Of a stretch of DNA of 64,000 nucleotides, positions 53,752-61,049 are shown one piece after another; position 1 is the stretch's first letter; each line of letters begins with the position of its first letter. Below the pieces are notes generated by a model. It was not told where the DNA came from and did no database searches. It saw only the letters and a list, made by a program, of their open reading frames with translations. The stretch comes from Salinibacterium sp. UTAS2018. Its GTDB lineage: Bacteria; Actinomycetota; Actinomycetes; Actinomycetales; Microbacteriaceae. Made by a program: the position numbers and the translations under genes. The stretch lies in the NCBI RefSeq assembly GCF_004118935.1, contig NZ_CP035375.1, forward strand, positions 2,046,001-2,110,000, read 5' to 3'.

Positions 53752-54597
53752 CTACAGGAGCCCCATCCCCGAGGTCGCGCTCGCGAGGAGCTCCTCGAGT
53801 ACCTCGGGGGCAGTGGTGTTTTCGCCGAGGCGATTGGGCTTGACTGTCGAGTGGTAGTCGCTGGAGCCGGTCATCCGCAGTCCTAAGTCGGTTGCGAGAG
53901 CGGTGAGTTCTGCGCGGGCAAGGGCGGTGTGCTCGCGGTGGTCAACTTCGAGACCAAAGAGTCCGGCATCCCGCAGCTCAGCGATCTCGGCGGCGGTAAG
54001 GCCATTGCCCCGCCCTCCGTCTCGCGGATGCGCGATGACCGTGACTCCGCCGGCTTTCTGTACGAGGTCAACAGCGGTGAGCGGGCTCATCCGTATCAAG
54101 GGGACAAGGTATTTGCTGCCGTCCGCGAGAATATTCGTGAAAGCGTCACGCGGAGTAGGGACCGCTCCTATCGCCACTAGCTCGGCCGCGATGTGCGGCT
54201 TGCCCAGCATCGTGCCGACACCGGCGCGCTCGGTAATCGACTCGAACGAGACAGCGAAATCCTGCTGGAGGCGCTCGATAATCGCCCGGACACGATCCTC
54301 CCGTTGCTGGGGAGCTTTCGCGAGTTCTGCGAGCAGCTCAGGCGCGTTCGGATCGAACAGGTACGCCAGCATGTGCACTGTGCCGCCCCGGGCATCCGTC
54401 GTAGAAAGCTCGGCACCACGAAGTAAGCGGATGCCCTGCTGCTGTGCGGCGACGGATGCTTCTGCCCAGCCCGCCGTCGTGTCGTGATCGGTGAGGCCGA
54501 TGACCGACAGCCCAGCTTCGGCGCCCAAACGCATCAGCTCGGCAGGGGAGTCGAGACCATCGGAGACCGCCGAGTGCGTGTGGAGATCGATCATCAT
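53752..54597 (-). CDS. PHP-domain phosphoesterase (RNase AM/TrpH-like)
   Basis: A 281-residue PHP hydrolase. Metal motifs are HTHSAVSDG (residues 6-14) and LTDHDTT (about 35-41), with further His residues downstream, including SSDYHSTVKPN near the end. This group includes 3',5'-nucleoside bisphosphate phosphatases and 5'-3' exonucleases. Its ATG overlaps the stop of the ADP-ribosylglycohydrolase gene (ATGA), which ties it to the NAD/ADP-ribose-related operon and suggests it hydrolyses a nucleotide by-product. Confidence 0.85.
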   Translation of the reverse strand: MMIDLHTHSAVSDGLDSPAELMRLGAEAGLSVIGLTDHDTTAGWAEASVAAQQQGIRLLRGAELSTTDARGGTVHMLAYLFDPNAPELLAELAKAPQQREDRVRAIIERLQQDFAVSFESITERAGVGTMLGKPHIAAELVAIGAVPTPRDAFTNILADGSKYLVPLIRMSPLTAVDLVQKAGGVTVIAHPRDGGRGNGLTAAEIAELRDAGLFGLEVDHREHTALARAELTALATDLGLRMTGSSDYHSTVKPNRLGENTTAPEVLEELLASATSGMGLL

Positions 54598-56009
54598 TCG
54601 GATGCTCCCTTTGTTGGGACCAAACTAGCGTCGGCAAGCGCCGCCCGAAACGCCCCGTTCGGGCGAGCGTTCGGCAGGGCCGCGCGCACCTCAGCCAACG
54701 CGGTGTCTATCGGTACCCCGAGGTGCCGCGCGGCATAGAGCGCAGCGACGGTGGGGGTGCGGCTGTGCGCCTGCACGCAGTGGAGCAGCACCGTGTGGCC
54801 TTCGGCGCGCAGGGCGGCCACGGCATCCGCTGCATCGGCGAGCACGAAGAGCAGGTTCGGGTTTTCGGAGGGCGTCGACTTGTCGATCAGGCGCACCTCG
54901 ACACGGTGGCGGATGCGGGCAGGCACCTGCTTAGAGCCGATGCGGCAGAGTGACACCACGGCATCCACTTCGGGCGGAAGGATGTCGAGCGCGCCGACTG
55001 CCCCGAGCCAGACGCCAGCGTCGTGCGGATGCTGCACCAACGTCGACACGTCGCCTAACTCGGTGTAGTCGATGCGTTCGGGCACCGGCTCGCCCCGCAC
55101 GGTCTTGCTGGAGAGACGCACGAGGTCGAGGCTCGTGAGGTTCGGCCAGCCGTGCACGATGCGCTGCCAGGCGGCGGGAATCGCGGAGAGTCCCCAGCGG
55201 GCACCCACGAGACCACCCGCGATCGCGGCAACGGTGTCGGCATCACGGCCACCCCGCACGGCACGCTCGAGGGTGTCGACGAGGCTCTCGCCGTTGACGA
55301 TCGCCGACCACGCGGCCTGCAGCGCTTCCACAACCCAGCCGTTCTTGGTGAAGTCGCGGGGCTGCCGGGTCTCGGCGTCCGCGATGAACGCGGCCCAGCG
55401 GGTGGCGCGGTCGGGGGCGAGGGCCGAGAGCCCGACCCGAACATCCGCTTCGCCAGTGAGGATCGCGTGACGGATCGCGAGGCTCCAGAGCACGCAGGCG
55501 TCGCCGGCATCCTCATCGAAGTGGGTGAGGTCGCTGATCGCGCGGGCCGCCTCGGCGAGCCCTTGCGCGTCACCGAGGTAGGCGAGCGCGACCGGGGCGG
55601 TGCGCATGAGCGAGCCGTTGCCGCCGCTGCGACCGCGAGCATCGTGCACGCGGCGGGCGGATGCGCGGGCGGCGCTCGCGGTAGGTTCGATGCCGCGCAG
55701 CACTCCGCTGGTCTGCACCCCGACATCCGGAGCCGTCTTGGCCCAGTTGACCCAGGCCGCGACGATCTCGTCGAGCACAGCCTCGTCGCGCAGGTCGCGA
55801 CCGGTGGCCGCGGCGCGCAGGATGGGCACGGCCATGGAGGTGTCGTCGGTCCATTCGCCGGGAGCCCAGCCGAAGCCGCCGCCACCCTTCATCTCAACCT
55901 CGCCCTCGAAAGGAGGCCCGAATTCGTAGCCGGCGCCGAGAGCATCGCCGCACGCCATCGCGAGCATCACGCCGGTGGCGCGATCAGTTTGGGCACTAGA
56001 AAGTTTCAT
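54594..56009 (-). CDS. ADP-ribosylglycohydrolase fused to a protein-tyrosine/dual-specificity-type phosphatase
   Basis: A 471-residue two-domain protein. Residues about 8-310 are an ADP-ribosylglycohydrolase (DraG fold) with GDALGAGYEFG (residues 21-31) and the Mg site WTDDTSM (53-59). Residues about 335-471 are a Cys-based phosphatase with P-loop HCVQAHSRT (Cys411, Arg417), the CxxxxxR of DSP enzymes, and an upstream Asp-containing stretch (LIDKSTPSEN). The combination suggests stepwise processing of ADP-ribose-like substrates. It is the third gene of the minus-strand operon after ARPP-1 and an HD protein; the gap to the HD protein is 71 bases. Confidence 0.85.
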   Translation of the reverse strand: MKLSSAQTDRATGVMLAMACGDALGAGYEFGPPFEGEVEMKGGGGFGWAPGEWTDDTSMAVPILRAAATGRDLRDEAVLDEIVAAWVNWAKTAPDVGVQTSGVLRGIEPTASAARASARRVHDARGRSGGNGSLMRTAPVALAYLGDAQGLAEAARAISDLTHFDEDAGDACVLWSLAIRHAILTGEADVRVGLSALAPDRATRWAAFIADAETRQPRDFTKNGWVVEALQAAWSAIVNGESLVDTLERAVRGGRDADTVAAIAGGLVGARWGLSAIPAAWQRIVHGWPNLTSLDLVRLSSKTVRGEPVPERIDYTELGDVSTLVQHPHDAGVWLGAVGALDILPPEVDAVVSLCRIGSKQVPARIRHRVEVRLIDKSTPSENPNLLFVLADAADAVAALRAEGHTVLLHCVQAHSRTPTVAALYAARHLGVPIDTALAEVRAALPNARPNGAFRAALADASLVPTKGASE

Positions 56010-56080
56010 GGGGTCTCCGTGGGGTCGGATGCTTCATCGTCAAGGGGTGAGTCGTTCGGCTGGGGTTCAGCGCGAGCGCT

Positions 56081-57280
56081 TCACTCGGGAGTCGCCTGCA
56101 GCAGCTGCCGGGCGTTGAAGTACTTGTTCGACAACCGCACCTGAAGGTCGTAGTCGAGCTTGCGAAAACGCCACTCGGCGAGGTTGTCATCAATGTCTGC
56201 GAGCTTCACCGCGAGAGCGACCGGATGCTGGCGGATGCGTTCGTAATAGTCGGCGTCGGCGACATCCTCTCGCCTAGTCAGCAGCACGACCGCCTCCACG
56301 ATCTCGGGCAGCATGCCGGCCTTCAGCAGGTCAGTGGCGGTGATGTCGGTGTCTTCGATCACATCGTGCAGCCATGCGGCGCAGTGCTCGACCGGCTGGT
56401 TCAACCAATCGAAGCTCTCGGCCACGCGGGCAGGGTGATCGATGTAGTCGTAGCCGAGCTTGTCGGTCTGCCCGCGGTGGGCGATCGACGCAATGCCGAC
56501 GGCGATGCCGTGCTGCACCATCGCATCCACTTCGGTCATGAGCATGTCGTCTTCTTCATCCATGGGGTCATCCTTTTCGTTGTTGGTGTCGGGTTCGGCG
56601 TCGGAGTTGCTGTCAGCAGCAGGGTCGTCGGCATCAGCTGCATCAGCGGCGTCGGCAGCGGCATCAGTAGCAGCAGCGTCAGCATCGGCGGTTTCGGTGA
56701 CCGCGACATCCTGAATCTCGCGTTTCGGCGCGATGTCAGTGGCACCCGGCGCTACCTGCTCGATATCGCTTTCGCGGACGTTGCAGAAGTGGGTATCGTC
56801 GTCGTCTCGGTAGTAGAGGAACATGCTCTGCCCAATCTCCTGCCAGTGATCGACGATCCATTGAAAGTAGCGACGCCGGTCCTTAATGGTGATCGCCGTG
56901 AAGATGCCGACCGTGTGGAACCCTGTGTCGGTGGCCTGGGTGTAGTAGCGCTGCTCATCACCGTAGCGTCCACTCAGGAGCGGGGGTGCTTCCTCCTCGT
57001 TAGCGTCGGTGATGAACACGTCGAGGTTGAAGTGCGGGGGGATGGCTACAGCGACCCCGTCGTGGTGATCGATGAGGCGGATCTCGGTAACCGCGCGCCT
57101 TTGCTCTGAGTTCAAGCCGGGCCATTCCAGTGGGGCGTCCGCTTCGGTTCCCGTTGCGAGCGCTCGCCGCAGAATGGGGTGCTCGCTCATCTCGTGCAGC
57201 GGCACGTACGTGGGCAGCAGTGGTCGGGGCTTCATCAGCCAGTCATTGAAGTCGTCGTCGTAGAAGGGGCTCTCGCTCAT
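56081..57280 (-). CDS. HD-domain protein (RelA/SpoT-type hydrolase domain) with unknown N-terminal domain
   Basis: A 399-residue protein. Residues about 255-385 form a RelA/SpoT-like HD hydrolase domain: IAHRGQTDKLGYDYIDHP, then WLHDVIEDTDI (metal-binding HD), and VKLADIDDNLAEW (ND in the third motif). No synthetase domain follows. The N-terminal ~190 residues are unrecognised, with HHDGVAVAIPPHFNLDVF and YYTQATDTGFHTVGIFT, then a Glu/Asp/Ala linker. Its ATG overlaps the ARPP-1 stop (ATGA). It may hydrolyse (p)ppGpp-like or ADP-ribose-type nucleotides; the context favours NAD-derived metabolites. Confidence 0.75.
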   Translation of the reverse strand: MSESPFYDDDFNDWLMKPRPLLPTYVPLHEMSEHPILRRALATGTEADAPLEWPGLNSEQRRAVTEIRLIDHHDGVAVAIPPHFNLDVFITDANEEEAPPLLSGRYGDEQRYYTQATDTGFHTVGIFTAITIKDRRRYFQWIVDHWQEIGQSMFLYYRDDDDTHFCNVRESDIEQVAPGATDIAPKREIQDVAVTETADADAAATDAAADAADAADADDPAADSNSDAEPDTNNEKDDPMDEEDDMLMTEVDAMVQHGIAVGIASIAHRGQTDKLGYDYIDHPARVAESFDWLNQPVEHCAAWLHDVIEDTDITATDLLKAGMLPEIVEAVVLLTRREDVADADYYERIRQHPVALAVKLADIDDNLAEWRFRKLDYDLQVRLSNKYFNARQLLQATPE

Positions 57281-58227
57281 GCGTTCTCCAATAGGGGGTG
57301 CGCGTCGTCAAACGCGGTGAGGTGGATGATGCTGGCTGTTGGTGCACTGGTGTGGGTGTGCATGTTGGTGTGCGCGTTCGTCTGTACGATTCCGGATGCC
57401 CGCAGTCGGCCCTGTTGCGACCGTACTGCGCGGGCGAGCCCCGCGTCTCCGCCGTCTTCGAGGGTCACGGCCTGCAGGTGACGGGTGAAGACGCGGGCAT
57501 CGTGGGCGGTGGTGCGTCGCTGCGGGGCGAGCTGGGCGTCCAAGGCGGCGGCCGCGAGGATGCCCTGCCACCGGCTGCGCAGCCCGGCAGTGTTGCCGAA
57601 GAGTTCTGCTCCGATTACGCGGCCGCCGATGCCGATGATGACGCCGCGCTGGCCGTCGAGCGGGCGGGCTTCGAGTGGCGCGGAACGGTCGAGATGATCG
57701 AGCATCGACGAACTGGCCGTAGCGCCGAGGGTGTTCTCGAAGCGGCTGATGCGCTGCCACACTTCGGACTGCTGGCTACCGCCGCGCTCGCCGCTGCCGC
57801 CACTTGCGTCGCCGCGCCGCACGCTGAGCGCACTGCGGCGGCCGCTGGCCTCGTGGGCTGCTGAGGCGTCCGTTGAGCGTGCGCCCCAACGTCCGGCTTC
57901 GACGCAGAACACTTCGGCGACGCGCGCCTCGAAGGGTTCGAGCAGAAGGCTGCGGGCGAGCATCCGATCCTGCCATCCGCCTTTCAGGAGGTCGCCTTCG
58001 AGGGCGACGACGGGGCGGGTGGTGCTGTTGTGCAGCACGAGTTCGCCGACGACGGGGGAGCCTTCGCGTTCAGCGGTGCGGATGCTGCTGGCCTTCCAGT
58101 CGAGGCCGGTGACGCGGGGCGAGTCGACCCAGAGGGGGAAGATGCTGAGGGCACCGTGGTGGCTGCCGTGGCCGACGTGGAGCTGGGGGAGTGGTCTGTT
58201 CTGGTGGCGGTGAATCTCTCTGTTCAT
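57277..58227 (-). CDS. ARPP-1 domain protein
   Basis: A 316-residue protein starting ATG 58227 with GGAGG 5 bases upstream. It matches the ARPP-1 (ARG- and rhodanese-phosphatase-associated protein) domain: TRPVVALEGDLLKGGWQDRM, RWGARSTDAS and ELFGNTAGLRSRWQG. The domain occurs in operons with ADP-ribosylglycohydrolases and phosphatases, as here, and is thought to work on NAD-derived substrates, but no activity has been assigned. First gene of the minus-strand operon, divergent from an NrtR-type regulator with two operator-like repeats in between. Confidence 0.75.
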   Translation of the reverse strand: MNREIHRHQNRPLPQLHVGHGSHHGALSIFPLWVDSPRVTGLDWKASSIRTAEREGSPVVGELVLHNSTTRPVVALEGDLLKGGWQDRMLARSLLLEPFEARVAEVFCVEAGRWGARSTDASAAHEASGRRSALSVRRGDASGGSGERGGSQQSEVWQRISRFENTLGATASSSMLDHLDRSAPLEARPLDGQRGVIIGIGGRVIGAELFGNTAGLRSRWQGILAAAALDAQLAPQRRTTAHDARVFTRHLQAVTLEDGGDAGLARAVRSQQGRLRASGIVQTNAHTNMHTHTSAPTASIIHLTAFDDAHPLLENA

Positions 58228-58241
58228 GATGCCTCCGATAG

Positions 58242-58260
58242 TTAGCGCACTGTTGCGCAA
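58242..58260. promoter_or_regulatory. Candidate NrtR operator, site 1
   Basis: TTAGCGCACTGTTGCGCAA is a near-palindrome (TTxGCGCA / TGCGCxAA). It lies 14 bases upstream of the ARPP-1 start, overlapping its probable promoter. It shares TTAGCGC-N5-TGCG with site 2 at 58288-58307. Confidence 0.55.
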
Positions 58261-58280
58261 ATTCAGAATATGACACCCCA

Positions 58281-58308
58281 CTGACATTTAGCGCGAATCT
58301 GCGATAAT
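58281..58308 (+). promoter_or_regulatory. Candidate promoter for the NrtR-type regulator
   Basis: CTGACA (58281-58286) and GATAAT (58303-58308) are separated by 16 bases, a good sigma-70-like match. The -10 ends 7 bases before the ATG at 58316, so the mRNA is probably leaderless, which fits the absence of a ribosome site. Operator site 2 covers the spacer and -10, allowing autorepression. Confidence 0.55.
58288..58307. promoter_or_regulatory. Candidate NrtR operator, site 2
   Basis: TTAGCGCGAATCTGCGATAA repeats the TTAGCGC-N5-TGCG core of site 1 with a less perfect right arm. It overlaps the -10 box of the regulator gene. The two sites are 46 bases apart (start to start), about four helix turns, so two dimers could bind the same face. 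Confidence 0.55.
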
Positions 58309-58315
58309 CGTGCGT

Positions 58316-59041
58316 ATGGAGATCTACCGCGACTCGCACGACCGGGCCCTGACCGACTACCCGCGCCCCTCCGTCGCCGTCGACACCGCGGTGCTCACGG
58401 TTCCGCCGCGCGGCGCGCTCAGCGTGCTGCTGGTGCGCGCTGGCGCTGGCGTCGGCGCTGGCACTGGCACTGGCACTGGCACCGGTGCTGGCACTGGTGC
58501 TGGCACCACCTGGCGCCTGCCGGGCACCTTCCTGCACGAGGGTGAGTTGCTGGCGGATGCCGTACTGCGCTCGCTCCGTACGAAGGCCGGAGTCTCGGGC
58601 TTGTCGCCCCGCCAACTCCACGTTTTCGATGACCCCGCCCGCGACAATCGCGGGTGGGTGCTCTCGGTCGCTCACCTCGATGTGGTGCCGTGGCCTAGCC
58701 TCACGATCGACGAGTCCCTCGCGAAGGTAGTGCCGGTGGCGGATGCTGGCGCCCTCCCGTATGGCCACAACGACATCCTCGACCAAGCGGTGGCCACTCT
58801 CCGCACACGCTACGCGTCAGCCCCCGACCCGGCCGGTCTGCTGGAGCACCCCTTCACCCTGCGCCAACTAAAGCACCTGCACGAAACCGTCGCCGGCGAA
58901 CCCCTCATGCGCGACAGCTTCCGGCGCGCCATGGAGCCGCAGCTCGCCGCGACGGGCGAGCTCGCCGCCGGCACGGTGGGGAAGCCGGCGCGGTTATTCG
59001 AAATGTTTACGGAAGCCTGTAGTGCGACTGGTTATAGGTAA
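58316..59041 (+). CDS. NrtR-type Nudix/winged-helix transcriptional regulator
   Basis: A 241-residue protein with a Nudix-like N-terminal domain and winged-helix C-terminus (LLEHPFTLRQLKHLHETVAG to GKPARLFEMF), the NrtR architecture. FDDPARDNRGWVLSVAHL is a strong NrtR signature. The Nudix box (GTFLHEGELLADAVLRSLRT) lacks the catalytic Glu pair (SLRTK in place of REUxEE), as in regulators that bind but do not hydrolyse ADP-ribose-type ligands. A Gly-Ala-Thr-rich insertion of about 20 residues, encoded by hexamer repeats, precedes the box. ATG 58316 is preferred because the likely promoter is leaderless. It probably represses the divergent ARPP-1 operon. Confidence 0.82.
   Translation: MEIYRDSHDRALTDYPRPSVAVDTAVLTVPPRGALSVLLVRAGAGVGAGTGTGTGTGAGTGAGTTWRLPGTFLHEGELLADAVLRSLRTKAGVSGLSPRQLHVFDDPARDNRGWVLSVAHLDVVPWPSLTIDESLAKVVPVADAGALPYGHNDILDQAVATLRTRYASAPDPAGLLEHPFTLRQLKHLHETVAGEPLMRDSFRRAMEPQLAATGELAAGTVGKPARLFEMFTEACSATGYR
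58439..58507 (+). repeat. Hexanucleotide repeat array inside the regulator gene
   Basis: About eleven imperfect copies of a six-base unit (GCTGGC, ACTGGC, GGCACT forms) encode alternating Gly with Ala, Thr or Val. It falls between two strands of the Nudix domain. Copies are in frame, so length changes would not break the gene. Looks like slippage-prone DNA. Confidence 0.85.
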
Positions 59042-59606
59042 CCCAAAGCAAGGCTGAGCTTAATCCAATCACTGGGATTCCGGGCAGACTGCATATCTTC
59101 GCCGAAGGCTGTGCGCGGCTAGGCATGAAATCGCGCAACAACGCATTCGCGGTGCCCCCTTTTCGTACCCTCGCGTTAGCCCTTGGGCGTGCAGTAGAGG
59201 GTTACTTCGAGGGCGGTCGCGCACAAGAGCGCTTTTCGCCCGAGCCGCCGAAGAAGGGTCAACTCACGAATAGGAAAAGCCTTTCGCGCAGTGCTCTTAT
59301 TGCCGTGCCGAAGGTCGGGCGGCTAGCGGAGGAGGAAACGTCGGCTTCGGCTCGTCCTGCTCGGAAGTAGATGGGGTTGTTGTGGCGTGGGGTGCTCCGT
59401 TGGTGCTGCGTGATCGGATTTATTGACCCGTACGCCCAGTGGCGCGCAGGGGTTCGATGGCCCAACGTGCCGACGTTGAGAGAATTCGATCGCCGCCGGC
59501 ACCAACTTCGATCGAACGACGCCTAAAATGGCGAAGCATGCGTTCTTGCGGGAACGGTTTAGTTTCGCGACGCGCATGATCAACGCAAAATCCTCGGAAG
59601 GCAAAA
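59042..59606. other. Gene-poor junction before the restriction locus
   Basis: About 565 bases. An 81-codon plus-strand frame (59125-59370) has an ATG but no ribosome site and no recognisable motif, so I do not call it a gene. Base composition starts to drop towards the right. This is the left boundary of the probable acquired restriction island; no integrase or attachment repeat was found. Confidence 0.4.
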
Positions 59607-61049
59607 TTGGCAGCTGTGTCGAAGTCAACTGATAGTGTCGCAATCTCCGGAGAGGGGGGGCTTGACGCCTTGGAAGCTTCCGCAGAAAAACTCAATGAGT
59701 CGATTGACTCTCAGGTGCGCAAGCAGGAAAAAATTCTCAGCGTGCTTGACTCATCGTTCAACGTGTTCGAAGATAGCTCCGCCGCCGATCTTGTCCACTC
59801 CTCGCCAAACAGCGGCGAACGTTTTCAACGCTGGTTCCGATATCGCGAAGGATTCTCTCCTGAATTGATTGATCGCGCGGTTAGACAACTCGACATCGAA
59901 ACTGTCTCAATTCTCGATCCATTTTCTGGCGCTGGTTCGACCCTGGTGGCGGCGCACCAAGCAGGTATACCCTCGATAGGCTTTGAGGTAAACCCTATTG
60001 TGTCAATTGTGGCGAGAGCCAAGACGCACAACTACTCGACAGCGGACATCGAAAGTATACGACGCGTTCTTCGACAGGTGCAGATGGCCGCTCCCGGTCA
60101 GCCTATGGCCAAGCGGCCTGCTCTCGGTATCTTGGACAAAGTGTTCAGGACCGACGTTCTAAACGCTTTGTTGACTATACGTCAGATAATCGATGAAGTG
60201 CCGGCGGGCAATGTCAATGATTTCCTCATGACTGGCTGGTTGTCCACCCTCGAGGGCGTTTCCAATGTCTTCAAAGAGGGCAACGGCATCAAATATCGGA
60301 ACAGAAAGCGCACCTCGAACGGCTACACGACGATTCCTTGGGAGCAAGTCCCGGGATTCGAAATCGAAGGGTGGGGCTTGGTTAAGTCTCGGCTAGCTTC
60401 GCAGTTTCACGCGATGCTTGAGGATGTGGAGCCGGACGTCCAGTTGGCGTCTCCGGTTGTGCATGAAGTGTCTTCAGTTACAGGAATTGATGGAGTGAAA
60501 GATCAGTCAATTTCACTCGCCATCTTCTCGCCGCCTTATTGCAACAACTTCAACTACATGAAGATATTTAAGGTCGAGCTTTGGATGTCGGGCCTTGTGG
60601 AAACTTACGCTGATGTTAGAGCGATAGGCGAGCGAGCTCTGCGCTCACACGTAGAGATGCCGATTGTGGTGCCAGAGGCACGTACTTTACCTAGCGAGCT
60701 ATACGCGCTCGTTGAGCAAATCGACCCTACGAAGCTCTGGAACTCTAAGATCCCGAAAACCATATTCGCCTATTTTCTGGATATGCGCGAGTTGCTAGCG
60801 GGCGTCTACAGGACTCTGTCCGACGGCGGCGAGTGCCATATTGTGATCGGGAACTCTGCATACGGCGGTGTTGTCATTCCCACCGACGTGTTGCTCGCCA
60901 AGATTGCCGTCGAGCTCGGCTTTGGCGTGGATCGAGTGGCGGTAGCTAGGCACCTTACTACCAGCTCGCAGCAACGTAGAGCGATGGAGCCACTTGTAGG
61001 GTATCTCCGCGAGTCGATCGTTGTGCTAAAGAAGGAGAGAAATGCCTGA
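59607..61049 (+). CDS. DNA methyltransferase (N4-cytosine/N6-adenine type)
   Basis: A 480-residue enzyme. TTG start at 59607 is supported by GGAAGG at 59595-59600. S-adenosylmethionine motif I DPFSGAGSTLVAAH (from Asp104) and catalytic motif IV SPPYCNNFNY (Ser308-Tyr311) are separated by about 190 residues that probably recognise the target. SPPY favours N4-cytosine methylation, but N6-adenine is possible. Followed by McrB with an 8-base overlap. It should protect host DNA from the McrBC-type nuclease downstream. Codon use is more A/T-rich than in the genes to the left. Confidence 0.85.
   Translation: MAAVSKSTDSVAISGEGGLDALEASAEKLNESIDSQVRKQEKILSVLDSSFNVFEDSSAADLVHSSPNSGERFQRWFRYREGFSPELIDRAVRQLDIETVSILDPFSGAGSTLVAAHQAGIPSIGFEVNPIVSIVARAKTHNYSTADIESIRRVLRQVQMAAPGQPMAKRPALGILDKVFRTDVLNALLTIRQIIDEVPAGNVNDFLMTGWLSTLEGVSNVFKEGNGIKYRNRKRTSNGYTTIPWEQVPGFEIEGWGLVKSRLASQFHAMLEDVEPDVQLASPVVHEVSSVTGIDGVKDQSISLAIFSPPYCNNFNYMKIFKVELWMSGLVETYADVRAIGERALRSHVEMPIVVPEARTLPSELYALVEQIDPTKLWNSKIPKTIFAYFLDMRELLAGVYRTLSDGGECHIVIGNSAYGGVVIPTDVLLAKIAVELGFGVDRVAVARHLTTSSQQRRAMEPLVGYLRESIVVLKKERNA

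Noticed and set aside
58439..58507. Hexamer repeats as regulatory DNA or CRISPR
   Set aside because: They lie within the reading frame of the regulator and encode an in-frame Gly/Ala/Thr stretch.
59125..59370. 81-codon frame before the methyltransferase
   Set aside because: No ribosome site, no recognisable motif, and low-complexity composition; kept only as a described gap.
59440..59530. GGTTCGATGG-like T-loop suggesting a tRNA or attachment site
   Set aside because: No acceptor stem, anticodon arm or CCA-like end could be paired around it.
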